A DNA stretch of 64,000 nucleotides from Reticulitermes lucifugus (GCA_026260175.1 JAKCWW010000013.1:150177-214176); one strand, 5' to 3'. Counted from the stretch's first letter, positions 34,996 through 48,296 are shown. Numbers and translations: made by a program. Notes: a model not told the origin generated them from the letters alone.

Positions 34996-35639
34996 ATTTA
35001 TGTCACATATTAAATTAGCGGGAAAGTACGGAACCACAAAGCCAATAATACTGCCCATGCTATAAATAAAGTAAGATAAAAACTTTCATTCCTATGACTA
35101 AACGTTAGTCAAAAGACGCTAATGAATACAATATTTAATCATGTGAGAGTTGACGTTCTCACAGTGGGACTAAGGAAAATTCCCATCTTATAGGATAGTA
35201 ATACGGTGTAAATTAGTATAAAGATGTCAAGATTTCGGAGGAAAGTACTGTCTCTGTCTACAGAAAAGTGCAGGATTTGTTGTACCACCCTGATAATGGA
35301 GGCAGTACGCACCTCAAAAGCCTTTATGGCAGTCAAAACAGAGTCATATCCCAGAGGACAAGATTAAAAACTTTGTAATTTAAAGGAAAAATGTTCAATA
35401 AGTTGAACATTATATCTGTCTTAATTTGCCACCTAATTTTTATGTTGAGTAAATTGACAGTGTTCAGAAGCTGTAGAAGAAGAAACGTGTTTATAAAGTG
35501 ATGAGTGGTTACGAATTTGAAAGCTCATTTATGGGTAACAATGTCTCTAGACAAAGAGGAGAGCCACGGAAACAGACGTATTACTTTACGAACATAATTT
35601 TTAATTCTCGTAACCGACTTGCTACACACTTCGAGCAGA

Positions 35640-36010
35640 GTTTTCTTGAGATATTCAAATCCCTGGACTGGTCAAGAAATCTCCCACTTTTATTGCGACG
35701 CTACAAAAAGTTTCAAGAGCCCCTACTGAACGTATCGTGATGCACATTAACCCAGCCTGCACATCCACAAACTAGTATGTTTTCATAAACTTTAATATTA
35801 TCCTCCCATCAACACAAAGGTCTTCAAGTTTTTTTTCTTCTGTTTTACAGTAATGTTCTGTACGCATCTCTCAGGTTACTCATGCGTGCCACAGGTCCAA
35901 CCCATCTATTCCTACTTAATGTTTGGACCATAACAATTCTGGGTAAATAACACAAATTGTGAAACTACCTTGTACTGGAATTTCTTCGTCTTCTTGTTAA
36001 TTTCCCTCAC
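35640..36010 (-). mobile_element. LINE-D 3' fragment
   Basis: The plus-strand segments 'CTGGTCAAGAAATCTCCCAC', 'TTTAATATTATCCTCCCATC', 'AACACAAAGGTCTTCAAG' and 'CTCATGCGTGCCACAGGTCC' are the inverse of the NFLTS, WEDNI, RPRC and ARM blocks of LINE-D, in the right order. Frameshifts are common and the TTAG tail is lost. Confidence 0.65.
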
Positions 36011-36014
36011 AATT

Positions 36015-38435
36015 TTACATATTTACCTCTACTCAATTCTGTAAAAATTTATGTAGTATTTTATATTACTAGCAAAATTTCAGCAAATACGAATGTTTTT
36101 TATGTCGTGGTAAATGTACAGTTAACCCTTTACGTGATTAAGCACTGCGCCATGAGGATTTATATGGAGTGAGGTCAGAGCTACACATAGTCTTTACCTC
36201 CACCTTAGATAGGTTACAGCTTCAAAACCAAGCCACTTTACCCCAGGGGAAAAGCAAACGTGTTCAATAAATAGGAGATATGGACGGGCCCCTGAGCTGG
36301 TGTGGGCGCTTTGCAGGGGAGAAAAACTTCTTTCCTCTACATCAGGTTTCCTCACCAAAACCTTGCATGCATTTCTGTTCTCGCTATGTATGCTACAAGC
36401 TTCGCCCATCAAATAAGGTAATTAAAATTTATTCAGTTGAAGTAACTAAGTACTGTAGCAAATTTGAAACGCCACGTGAATCCGTAAGTGAATATCAGTT
36501 TTGAGAATCGGCTTCAGTCAATGTTCGCTACAAGCAGTGCTGTTAGGTACACGTAAGTCACTGTTCCGCTGACTTACTTGGCACGCAGTCACTACAGTGC
36601 CTTCCCCTACGCCAAGTCCGTAAAGTAAATATTTTCCTTTACTATGAATCATTAATCAGTATCTAGCAACTGGAAATTAACGAACCTCTCTCTCTTTTGC
36701 ACCCCCACACACCCCCCTCTTTCCATCACCAGTACTTCTACCCCACTTGGTTTCCTTTACACAAACTTACAGGTAGTTAGCTGATGCTTTGGTTGGTACA
36801 ACATATTACGTCATAACTACTAGTAGTAGATTGCAGGATGAAACAATAACATTTAAACCCAACAATAACCACCCTAGGGTTTGATTTATACAGTCTGATG
36901 CATGGCAGTCCTATTGAAGTGGTGGCCAAGAAGAAAAGGTTTAGTTCCTTGTTCTGAGTATGATGGTTTATATAATGTTTCGGCGAAGTGAATACATGAA
37001 AAAGATAAACTGTTCTACATAACACGGCCAGCTGGCAGAACTTCTGTGCGTTAACAGACAGTATACATAAACTGAGGCACGATGGAGTTCAGTTAACTCA
37101 CTCTGGTAACTGCGACTACTAGTTATATACCGTACACATTCACATCAATACAGATGGTGAATTACTTGGGCACGTCTCAACGGCGGCTTAAAGTTTTGTT
37201 AAAAAGTATTGTGGTCCTTCGACATCATATACTCCGTGCATTATTCTTAAGGTAATCACAGCGGCCCTTCTTTCTTCTATCTCTTTGACTAACATTTAAA
37301 AATCACATTACAACAACGTGAAAAGTTCATGCATTTCAGAATTATTAGGACATATTAGAATTTATTATTATTATTATTTTACCCTTCAGACCGTGTAAGT
37401 TACATCTATATTGCTTATAAGCACGTTAAGTAGGCGAAAAAATAAATGTCATTGAATTTATATTCTTGTAGTGAGATGCAGACAGTTTTCTAGGTACACC
37501 GCACCAATCTGGAGCCATATCTCGCTTGTCTAAAATGAAAAGGTGTTATGTAAAAGCCCGAGTGCCATAATGTGAAAATATGCATGGCAGTGTATTTAAA
37601 GATCTAAACATTTTTAATCTGTGCAGTAAACATAGACAAATGTTTTAAGCTCTGGCTATTTTGCCCCGAGAAAAGAACGCCTGATGTCCTTTCGTTGGAA
37701 GAATAAGAAGACCCTATCCGAGGAGGAGATATAAATTCAACCGTCCTGGAGATTATCGTCCTCTGGGATGTAATGCCGTGTAGTCTGGTAGATACTCACC
37801 GCACTAAAGCCTGCCTTCTTTCAAGGTAGAAGAATAAGTATCAGCGTAACATAATTAAAATTAGAAGGGTTCCTATAAATAAATAAACACTTTACAGACT
37901 GCATTTATCCTGAATTTAAAGACCGAGTTCATACCGCACAGCAAACAAACTTACTCTCAGTTATAAAAACCAATAAGTTAATGTTGTATATAGAAATAAC
38001 AGTTATTTAATCTGAGAACAATGCAGAACATAAATATGTTTCGGTGGCATTTGATTTTTGGATGAGAAACCTGAAGTTGTGTAAAGTAACCGCAGTATTT
38101 AAAGGGTTAATTAATAAATCTAGAAATAAATAACTCTACAGGATGCAAAACTGCAAATATTGAGGCATGTACTTGCACAGTTTTGCAGTAAGATACTTTT
38201 GAATATGACTTTATACAATGGTAATGGCTATCATTTAAAGTCAATCGATAGAACCATCTTTTCTTCTGCGAGGTTCCAGGAGGCATAACGTTACTGGAAT
38301 GTTTGAAATTAGATAGAAAATGTCTCTCTTTGTTAAAACTAGAAGCAAATGAGAGGACGGTGTAGCATCCTATATGTTTGATTCATCTGACATTTTTATT
38401 GTCGAATTTATTGATGTAACCTTTTAAAGCTGGAT
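36015..38435. other. AT-rich sequence with one hairpin
   Basis: The hairpin GTAAGTCA...TGACTTAC (about 36553-36577, 9-nt loop) is the only local structure noticed. A TTA tract lies at 37362-37378. No gene was recognised. Confidence 0.4.
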
Positions 38436-38448
38436 ATTAGTGGGGAAT

Positions 38449-38695
38449 GCCGATCCCAGTGACCTTGCGGTCTAAGGTGTGGGTCTTCGGTCGCTCGCTT
38501 ACTAGGATCGTGGGTTCGAATCCCACCGGGGGCATGGATGTNNNNNNNNNNNNNNNNNNNNNNNNNNNNNNNNNNNNNNNNNNNNNNNNNNAGTCCTACC
38601 GACTGTGGTGTGTCTCAAATGTATGTGATCATGAAACCTCGACGAAACGAAGAGGCCCAGGCCCATATAGGGCTGTAGAGCCATAGAAAAAAAAA
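38449..38695 (+). mobile_element. SINE-C copy with target duplication and internal gap
   Basis: It starts GCCGATCCCAGTGACCTTGC and keeps GGGTTCGAATCCCACCGG. After the gap it resumes at AGTCCTACCGACTGTGGTGT, and it ends GAGCCATAG plus an A run. Eleven-base direct repeats TAGTGGGGAAT lie at 38438-38448 and 38696-38706. By alignment to the 34.7-kb copy, the missing part is about 69 bases, so the 50-N gap is a placeholder. Confidence 0.9.
38542..38591. other. Assembly gap (50 N)
   Basis: Run of exactly 50 N inside a SINE-C copy. Confidence 1.
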
Positions 38696-39034
38696 TAGTG
38701 GGGAATATAGAACTTAGAGGGCGGATTAGAAATAGTCATAATATTTTAGTTTAATAGAAAAAAGCAAATATCTTACTTGAAAAAAGCAAAGTAGAATTGT
38801 TTCGAAATTAATTTTTAGAGAATTTATTACGTTTGTGCATGTTTTTTTGACTAGATTGATTTTTCAAGGTATAAAATAAACGAAGCCCTTGTGGACATAG
38901 TAATAAGCCTCAGACTTCAAACAGTGAGGTGGAAGGATTTTTCGGCTAGCTGAACAAGCATATGTTTTCCGAAATAGATATGCCGTCCAAGTTAGGCCCA
39001 CTGATGGAACGTCCACTGAGTGCAAACTCTAAAC

Positions 39035-39192
39035 AGCAGTTCAGAAGATCAGTCGCCGATTTCTCACCGCCGAGTTTCGCTTTCGCTTCCGGGCAATCCT
39101 ATTAGGATTTATGGTGGATGAACTGGTATTGGGATGGCTTTTACTGAAATAACTTTGGTTTCATCGGTCAATAATCATTCCGTCAGTTTTCC
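39035..39192 (+). mobile_element. SINE-A fragment, degenerate
   Basis: 'GATCAGTCGCCGATTTCTCA' and 'CCGCCGAG' match the head; 'ATTTATGGTGGATGAACTGG' and 'TATTGGGATGG' match the body, with many substitutions. The 3' third is missing, as in the 32.0-kb copy. Confidence 0.6.
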
Positions 39193-39395
39193 ATATTTAT
39201 TTATCTATCATCCGCGGGTAGTGGGTGTAATAAAGGCAGCAGTTTCACGGATATATTCTCACCGTACCCTAAAAATATGTCAAGAAATGCACTGTGAACT
39301 TTGAGGACTTCAGAGCAGGGTTATCGATTATTCAGGACTTGTGAAATGTGATGTTTTTCTATTCAGTAATTTGTTCCAGACGTTTTGGAGGAACC

Positions 39396-39560
39396 TTTCG
39401 CCTTTATCTTCAAGGGATCAGCTCTTTATAAACTTCGAAATCTTGAAGGTAAAGGTGGCATGATCTTTCGAAACGCCGGGAAAAATAACCAACAACGCAG
39501 CTTCAAATCTCAGGATATCGGAGTCCTGCAAATACGTTGTCTCAGGAAGTGAAATATAAA
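39396..39560 (+). repeat. Family E repeat with hammerhead-like motif
   Basis: It shares 'GCCTTTATCTTCAAGGG' and 'TTGAAGGTAAAGG...ATCTTTCGAAACGCCGG' with the copy at 49026-49165, where the bases read CTGAAGATGAAGG...ATTTCGAAACGTCGG. The CTGAAGA core is mutated (TTGAAGG). It is probably the terminal part of a retroelement. Confidence 0.5.
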
Positions 39561-40226
39561 TGATTTTACTCATGTGATTTGTCGCAGAAAAAGAAAGGGA
39601 CCTCGAAGTTTTGGTACTTACGTCACTTAGATATATAAGCCTACTGTACAAATGGTTATAAAAGGTAGTGAGATGGAAGACTGTCGGCGAATTTGGCTTC
39701 TAACAGAAAATGGTGGATTGGTTAAAAGAGATTTGACACCAATAATACTAAATGGGAAGTGGGCTGGGAGTAGCGTGAGAGATGTATATGAGGGTAAAGA
39801 AAGAGGGAGTGAGAGTGTGTGTATGTGTGTGTGTGAGCGGGTGCGGGTGCCGAGGAAGGAAGGCCAAGTTCTTGACAGACTGTGACAGAGGGAAAGACAG
39901 AATCCTCATTGGCCGCGGTTGAGTAAAGCCTTCAAGAAAGCAGTCGGTTGAGAGACCACCTGCTAGGGTACTGATATGCGGTCTTATACGTAAAAGAAAA
40001 ACCTTCCACATAACCGATCGCACCAAGTACTGTTAAACGTAAATCAAAAGGCATGCTATCCCTAATATATTCACCACAACCACACAAATTACACGTTACA
40101 AACCTTGAGGTTTTCACAGAGGTATGACTGATGTCTCCGTTCTTCTGGGATAAGCCGTCCATCATTGGATGATCGGTTCCTGACTTTTAGACTAAACGTA
40201 CTGCCTTTATCTTCAAGGGTCTATAG

Positions 40227-40801
40227 CATAGGTCTCCAACACGCGGCCCGCCTGGTTGTGTTATGCGGCCAACGGCCACATCATTTCTAAATTATATATA
40301 TGTATATATTTATATATAAGTTACTCTGTAAAAACTGCACGATACTTTAGCACGTTAGATGTACCACTTATTGCGATTTTTACACGTGTAACACGCAATC
40401 TAGCCCAAATAACCACGGATTCTCACATCCTTGTTCACGCAAATATAGAGTGTCCGGATAATAGGTACCCAAAATTAAAAATTCATATATCAGAACTGAT
40501 TTTAGATAGCTACGTATACATATGAATAACATACGTAAAAATGCAGTGCATGATTTTACCTTTATTGAAATGATTGTCACTTGCTTCGTGGGTACAGAAA
40601 GTTTCTTTATTAGATATTTTGTCATGCACAATAAAAATATCGCCAATTAAAGAACGTCCACCTTCATTGTAAAGAAACATTATTCCTTTACAATTAAAAA
40701 TAGGTAAATTTCAAAGTATTCTTTACAGAAATGAATCCATGGATCCCTGGGAATTTGTTGCGGAGTCCTTGGGATCCGTGGACACACTTTGGGAACCGCT
40801 G
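40227..40801. mobile_element. Non-autonomous hAT-like element, or two hAT ends
   Basis: The left end CATAGGTCTCCAACACGCGG (then CCCGC) and the right end, inverse CAGCGGTTCCCAAAGTGTG, agree at about 10 of 14 outer positions and look like hAT termini. The flanks GTCTATAG (40219-40226) and GTATAGAG (40802-40809) agree at 6 of 8. The interior is AT-rich with short chance frames. The left flank is itself a family E fragment (40203-40220). Confidence 0.45.
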
Positions 40802-41039
40802 GTATAGAGGTACGAGGAGAGTACATTCTTCTCGGACTTCTAGAACCTTGCCCCCGTCAGGAATCTCTTCTCCTCGTGACCTAATAACTATACCGAATGC
40901 GCTGCTCTTGACTATAATAAGACTATTCACTTTCATTATGTTAAGTATCACTATGGATTGGTCAGTGGATTTATGCGTGGAATTTTTAAATCAATTCAAC
41001 ATCAGGCAAAAGTGTGCTGGAATTAAACACGTAAAATAA

Positions 41040-44000
41040 TGAGACACGGGTGCCAAAAATTAAACATATGTATATAGATAAAATTCTGTTACTCTGACAG
41101 AAAGATTCCTCCATTGCTGAAGGCTTTAAGTCTCGTTATGCAAAGATATTTTATGGTTCTACATTTTGTAGGAACAGTCGGTGTAGCCAGCACAAAGCGA
41201 CTGTAAGAATGAAGTGGATAAAACTCATTATTATTGGTTCAAGTGGGACGAAACAGACACTCACAAGGACAGCACACTCCACGATGCATGAATGGAACGG
41301 TGTAGGTATAATCGCACAAAACACCGACAAATACCAAACCTGAGATGAATATTTTTTATAACTCTTTTGACATACACGTGTAACTCAAATTTTAAACATA
41401 ACTTCTCTAGTACTTTGAGCGTTAAAACACCGACTTCTCAAGTCTGGATTTATTTGACGTTTGAAAGGATCAGTTACGAGCTTTCCAGCATTAGAAATGT
41501 TATATTACTGTTACATCGAAATAGTCGTAACTTAAACAATTGTTTAGACTCTTGTAAGGAATGAGTTAAAATATAGCAGAATTGTCAGTATTAAAAACAT
41601 GAAAACTATTGAATAAAGTAGGTGTTTTAGGCAGCACATACATTTGTACAAAAATACGTGCAGGCTTCATGACTTTCGGAGAATTTGGTTTTACTCTTTT
41701 TTTTCCTGATTGCTGTAGTTACAACAGTATATATACATATATATAGGCATTTATGTACATAATTTATTAAATTAACACAACTAGTCAGGATTAGCCTATG
41801 AAACCTGCTCACCTTTAGACACATAATAATCCAGCCTTATCAATACTGTAATATAGACTATACTAATGATATTAATATTAAAAGTAATAAATATTTCTCA
41901 GGGTAGGAACAGTCACCTGAAGATGAGACTGCAGCCGACTTCCAGAATGTCATGTAAGATTATACCCTAGAGAGCAGACAAAAATATCTCCATACAAAAT
42001 TTTGTCTTGAGAAGATAATTCCTGCTCAGGTCTTTAAAATACATTCACCTTTAAGGCAACTCTTTGGCCCTCTCCACCACAGAGGGCCGGTTGATCATAT
42101 CCTAAGCCATATTAGTCCAGTTATTGCTCTTACATACTGTCTAACATGAATGTAGTGCAAAAGAACTAAACATTAACATCATTATTGAGACAAGATCAAC
42201 AGCCTACATTTCAGTATCGAGTTTCAAATAAACGTGCTCTCGCTTGTATGTACATGCATTAAAGAGTGTGGGAAATAAGGTATTATACATTTAAAGTAAA
42301 TACTGACTATATTTTATTAACCACGCTTTGCACTTTGTGCTTAAAGCGATAGTATAATTTGTGTTTATATCCGTTTTTTGAAACTTCACATTTAGAATCT
42401 TGGAAAATACGTAAAGGACTTTCACATAATTTGTGTGATTCACTTTGTGCCATTCTTTCCAGCTTATCCGATTCAGTGGTTGTACTAGCTCTATTAAATC
42501 AATCTTGAAATCTTTACCGTAAAGAAAAATAAGCTTAATAAAATATAGCTCATATTAGGTATGATTTATGCCACAGGATTTTCAGGATGATGTAGGCCTA
42601 TATCTAATACTGTAAACTTACGTGTATATACAGCCTCCTATTACTTTATCCCTCATAACCTCTAGTTGATATAACGTCTCTAAATATCTTTTAACACCGA
42701 CATTACCCCGTCGTGTATGAAAATTTACAATAAAGCAAATGAAATTGTAAAAATTGATATGGCCGCAGCAACTGAACTTGAAAGGATGAATTCTCATGCA
42801 ACCATTTTTTGACAGCGACGTGATAATGGAAAACTAAAATTATATTTCAGTGACTAAGGATAACATCATAAGAGACAAATCTGACAAAATATAGAAACCT
42901 AACCTATCAGTAATACTCGAAGTAAAACACATTAGCGCAGAAAATGTGTATTTTCGTGTCCCCCATTCTACCGAAGTAGGAAATGTATTTAACAAGCCAT
43001 CTAAGTTTTTGTTATCACATTTTAAGCATAAAGGGCATGAGATAAAGATTTGTTATGGATGAAGTACCACTTCGTCGAACAGTTTTCAGCCTATTTTTCA
43101 ATGTGGGAATTTACTTCTTTTGCGTGATACGTATTCCGCTGATGTATTCATCCTTCCTTTGTCACCGTAATAATTAGTGACTTATACAAACTACGATGCT
43201 GTTTACTACATAACATTCTCCATGTTTCTTTTTCTTATAAGTTTAAAATAGGACTTTCCCTTAGGCTAGGAGAAGAAAATATGATACACTTTTAGAACAA
43301 ATCTACAGTATCACTAGGTGACAACACCCTGTGCATACAATGTTTCGGATCCTTCAAAAAACGTAAATTTTACATTCGTGATTACAGTCCCGATCATAGT
43401 CCATTGTCTCAGGCTAAACTTTTCGGAACCTGGAACTGCAATTATCATCAAGTGAAACGGGGAAAGAGGAAAACCTATTCTGATCTTTCTTTTTTTTCAG
43501 AAAGAGTTAATAGTCTTAATTCAGCTTCTCACAACTTGTGGGATTTTTAGCCTGACAAGAGGGACAATATTCAAATTTGACAGATTTCATTACTTTAGGC
43601 TATGGAACATTCAATAGCAAATCTTTAAATAGTCCGACCAACACAAAATTAATTGCGATATATGGACTATTTAAAGAATGGCTACTGAATGTCCAAATTC
43701 TCAATCACGACTGTGACCATATGTGTTTCTTCAGAATCCTTGAACTTTACATATAAAATTTAATTCCTCAAAGAAATTCACGACTAAGAAGGGTCGCCCG
43801 GTAAGCTTTGCATCGTCCCGTTTTGTAAACAAGTACAATACCATCTTTTTGAACGGAGAGGGAGGAAATAAAATTTTGGATACATTTTAATGCCTATTAA
43901 ATTGTGAATGTGACATTAAATATACTTTTGCACACAGATGGGTCAACACAAACCTCACCCCCTTCTCCACCTACCCCAGCATCATCTTCAACTCCCCATC

Positions 44001-44810
44001 TCAAGCTCCGTACAATTTTCAATTCCAATCTTATCATTTTCCTTGGGAATGAAAAACATCTCTAGTAATCTTGGTCACTTATTTTCCCATTAGATGAAGA
44101 AATACGATCGTTAAATCTCTCATTACAAAATATAGCCTATGGATACAAAAGAAAGTGGATGGTTTTTCTGCTTCGATAATACTAAACTCCTCTTTGTAGC
44201 TGTGCCTTAATCGCCCTCAAAATCAAATGAGTCATTAAAATCCAATAAGCGATAGAGTTTACGTTGATGTTAAAGAATAGGAATTTACTCAGATTCTTAA
44301 ATGGAGTTTTAGCAACAGCGTCTGAAGAATTGCGCAGCAGCAAAAGCGTCGTCTCTTGGTAATTTCATTATTAAACCATTTATCCTGTCTTTGATTTCCA
44401 CAAACCTTTTATTAAAAAAAAACATTACACAATAAAGAGTTAAACAAATTTTGCTCTATTGCTAACATCGTTAATAACTATAACTCTATGTTTCATATTG
44501 CTTGTTGAAACTTATGTATTCACTCAGTCCGGGAGGTTCTAATTCTGTTTTTAGGGATCCCGAAAGTTTATTATTGTTTTCAAAACTTCAGACACAGGAC
44601 TCTATCCTGAATCATCTAAATCAAATTCGCACATTAGGAACCGATTTTTAGAAGATTTATGTTCATATTATAATCCAATCTAATCCTGTCTCCCAAGTAG
44701 TAACATTCCTTCTGTATTACCCACTAAAATTTTGTAAGTAATCCTCATCTCTTACATGCTTTATATATGAAATATATCTCGCCGCCCTTGATATAATCAC
44801 CCTAATATCA
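41040..44810. other. AT-rich sequence, nothing firm
   Basis: A weak CCTGAAGATGAGACTGCAGC motif near 41916 resembles the family E / Penelope-like 3' motif but lacks the GAAAC half. No gene or SINE was recognised. Confidence 0.4.
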
Positions 44811-44811
44811 G

Positions 44812-45042
44812 TTCGTGCTAATCGCAGTGGCCGTGCGGCCGAAGACGGCCGTTCGATTGCTGAGATCGCAAGTTCGAATATCTCTGTGGGTATGGCTGTT
44901 TGTCTCTTGTGGTTCTGTGTTGTGTACATAGTAGCTTCTGCGAAGGCGCGCGCGCGAGTGTGTGTGTGTGTGTGTGTAATCTAGAAACCTCAAAAATGGC
45001 GTGACCTAGGCCCGAGTTTGGCTGTTGCGCCACAGGAAAAAA
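44812..45042 (+). mobile_element. SINE-C copy with internal (GC)n(TG)n expansion
   Basis: The head 'AATCGCAGTGGCCGTGCGGC' and the mutated B box 'AAGTTCGAATATCTC' are followed by 'GTATGGCTGTTTGTCTCTTG' as in the reference copy. The middle holds GCGCGCGCGAG and then (TG)n at about 44948-44978. The end 'GACCTAGGCCCGAGTTTGGC' and 'GTTGCGCCACAGG' matches the 52.6-kb copy. Confidence 0.8.
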
Positions 45043-45119
45043 ATGTTTTGTGATATAATTTCTCCAAAACATCCAGGCAGCTTCTGGGGACCCGAACACT
45101 CTCCTAGTCAGTAGGTAGC

Positions 45120-45260
45120 GAGGACTCTTTCTCCAGATGTAAAGGAGACTGGAAATGAAACTGACCACTCATCCCTAAATAGATGTGGGATTAAGAATGC
45201 GTGGAGTGGTACTGCCACTCCCTCCTATGTCGTCATGGCTTGAAGAGGGACAAGTTTATT
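45120..45260 (+). mobile_element. SINE-B 3' fragment
   Basis: 'ACTGACCACTCATCCCTAAA', 'GATTAAGAATGCGTGGAGTG' and 'GTACTGCCACTCCCTCCTAT' follow the 3' half of SINE-B (inverse of the 'accactcc..cttaacctc' portion). No head is present. Confidence 0.45.
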
Positions 45261-45269
45261 TTAGTACGT

Positions 45270-46600
45270 AGTACTTTACGAATGGTATGAAAGTCTTTAT
45301 TGTGTAAGCTAATTTCGTTCAGCTGCCAGTAATGTACAACTTAACTTTTTTGTACGAAAATATTCTCATTCATTTTTTCTCAGAACATTCGACCCTAATT
45401 TTAGAGAGAAAATTTTGACAACCATACAAAGGCCTAGATAAGATAATAGATATCATTACTTTATTTTTAAATATTATTTGGGTATTTACATGATTTTACA
45501 TTTAATGAACAAGCATCATTTGATGTGACAGTTATAAAAAAACACGAATGCACAGCCTTTCTTAAGAAGTTAATTGTTGATCAGCTGGCAAAATATTTTC
45601 CTTCACTTTTAAAATTCAAAAACTCATTACCGTATTCAGAGAATGATGCTATCAGATCATACCTTGAACCACTCTGATGTACTGAGAACTCTCACACACT
45701 GTACTCTAAAGTCATACTTTAATCTTATTTTCTACTCTGCGTGTGTTTAAAAATATTCCCGTCAGATTTACCGACAAAATTGTCATGAGCATATTCTTCT
45801 CTCCCATGGGTTCTACAAGCTTCTGTTGTCACAATCCAGCTTTACCGGTCACTAAAAATCTATTTTAGGGGCTTTTATATAAGCAGATATACAATATTTA
45901 ACCTCAGTTCAAGAACCATTAAAATTATACCTACATTCACTGCAACACTGTGATGTGTTGAAGACTCCTGACCGCATTAGTTAGAAGCTGATCCAGGCGT
46001 CTCTCTAACCTATAAAAGGCATTCCCCCTATGTATTTGCTCTTCTGTGAAACATCGAATGCTGTGGATTATGTTTGATTTATAGATGGAGTTGCTACTGT
46101 GTAAAAAGAATTTTCATTCATTTGAGGATTTAAGTAAAAAGAAGAAGGTTACCAAAGAAGAGTTTTAAGAATTTGGGGACATGAGTAGGACAGAGGGGCA
46201 GTATAGTGAGAAGAGTATAGTAAATGCGGGAGAGGTGTGGGGGTGTGTGATGAATAGCGAGTAAAAAAATTGTTATAAAGGGTTTGAAGTGTGAAAAGAA
46301 GATATTGATACTTGAGGAGGGGAAAAAATTTTAGCTACCACCTGCTCCTCTTTCAAGTTCGCTCGACATTTTGGATTTATCAAAGTGACACTTCAACTCA
46401 CATGTTAGTTTCACCTACTTCCTTTTACCTTTTGCTTGCTTTGTCTGGGAGATCAATTGATATATATATATATATATGCTGAAAATCTCTCCTGGGAAAT
46501 TTATTTGAGTTGATGTCGATACAGAATGCCTAGAAACTTCAAATCTGATAACATTTTTGATGGACTGGAAATGCAGCCCCCTTAGGAGAGATGAGAAATG
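45270..46600. other. AT-rich sequence with (TA)n at 46458-46478
   Basis: Only a TA microsatellite was noted. A purine-rich stretch (46140-46330) on the plus strand has no recognised coding frame. Confidence 0.4.
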
Positions 46601-46604
46601 CATA

Positions 46605-46790
46605 CACAGTTTTAGGCGGAAAATCCCAAAGAAAAGAGATAATTTGGAGGCATAGGCGTCGATGGGAGGACAATATTAAAGTGTATCTTACATAATAGTT
46701 TACAGCTTGTGGGATACATCTAAAAGAGGCAGTTAGGGGAAAGATTTTGAACACGGCAAGGAGTCTTCTGAAAGATAAGCAGGGAAACTT
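46605..46790 (+). mobile_element. LINE-D fragment
   Basis: 'GGCATAGGCGTCGATGGGAG' and 'GACAATATTAAAGTGTATCT' encode RHRRRWEDNIKVYL, an almost consensus WEDNIK block. Downstream frames are disrupted but keep the spacing (TACATCTAAAAGAGGCAGTT). There is no tail. Confidence 0.7.
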
Positions 46791-47129
46791 CTCATGAAAG
46801 ACGTTGTAAAATTACCTTAGTCTAAGCGATAAGATATTAGATCACTAAAGATCTATTGTGTAGCATTTTGCGAAAGTATCCAGTTCTAATCTCATCTACG
46901 TATCGTCTATCCAACCTGCGGTTACACAATTCCTCTGTTTTTCCTGAAGACCGCCAGGACTTAATACAGAAGTACGTTACGGTACGGTCATCCCCCGACT
47001 AAAGTCTTTTAGCATTTTACGTCTTTTACCCCCAGATCCAATAAATGAAATAAAGCTGAAGACGCCCTTTAGGTGCTCAGAAACCTGAACTTAAGCCTTA
47101 GGAAACAACCGTCATGATTTGAAGCTGAC

Positions 47130-47393
47130 TGACGGGCAAAAAGATGTTTGAGACAATTCATTCGAATAGGCAGCGAGCAGCAACGATTAACACAAGGAAT
47201 TATGGGAAGGCTTGCTTTATATCAGGAGATGCTGAAGGAGAAGAAGGGTTGTTATTCGCCAGATTTCAATGCTTTGTTTCTTCAAGTCATATTCAAAGGC
47301 TCGTACGTCGCATCGCCACCTGTACTGGTGGATATCGGAGAATATGACCCTGATAACACGCCTAAAAATCAAGAGAAACTGCTTCCTCCTTAA
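47130..47393 (+). CDS. Open frame of about 86 codons, unidentified; possible exon or relic
   Basis: From the stop at 47130 the frame stays open to TAA at 47391-47393. The peptide has a mixed, non-repetitive composition (e.g. RQFIRIGSEQQRLTQGIMGR, then KGCYSPDFNALFLQ) and codon use richer in G+C than its AT-rich flanks, unlike most chance frames here. No family is recognised. There is no clear start codon context and no convincing pyrimidine-rich 3' splice site upstream. It could be a terminal exon, a processed gene relic or part of a mobile element. Confidence 0.15.
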
Positions 47394-47399
47394 ATAATC

Positions 47400-48290
47400 A
47401 CTTGTATATCAGATATTATATTTTTGTAAATTTTAGTAAGTATAAACATACCTTCTCTTTGATAGAACAAATTTTCTGAATCCAACCTCCCAGATTTAGT
47501 ATTGCACTTATGGGAAAATCTTTCTCGACTTACGTTTTTAGACTAACGTCATCGGTCTCGAAATCACATGTGAAGTAGCTGTAATTATTCAATCACCATT
47601 AATAGCAATATCACGAATACATTATAAATTTTATAATCCCTGTTATTGAAATGGGCCCTTAAATCTCTGAAACGAAGTAAAATTAAAGCATAGGCAACAA
47701 CTTTTTTGTTAGCTAATAATATTGGTTACGGTTATGATTCAATACCTTGTTTCAATGTACAGTGTACTGCTCGGCTTTAACAACTCCACAATGGCTCCTC
47801 TCTAATGAATACAATTTAATTTTTCACGAGGGGCAAGAACATCGCGCCTGGAAAATTAGTGCTTATCTTCATTTCGTTAGAACGTAATTTATATTTTTTT
47901 CTTCATACATCCAGAACAATCGGTGTATATTAAAAGTACTATAGTTTCCTAAAATGTGACGCCGTGTACATTGGTCCCTCTTTACCAAATTACAAACTGT
48001 CACATCACTTAAGATATTGATCTTAATATTCACCTCTTCGATAACCTAAAATCTCACAATTAGTATGTAGGCTTAATTCAAAAAGTACATGTATAATTTT
48101 TTTCTTGCCCTTACGATCAACTCTTTCGCGATTGTTTTAAATTAGGACACTTTTCATCTTACCTTGTAGCGCCCACTGTTTTATTATGTTATTGGTTTTA
48201 CTATTCTTACTTTACTACATTACTTATATACTCGTACGTGTGACTGGCTAGATTCTGTGATTGAAGAGAGTAGGAATTGTGAAACTATGT
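47400..48290. other. AT-rich sequence, nothing recognised
   Basis: No feature was seen. Confidence 0.4.
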
Positions 48291-48296
48291 ACATTT

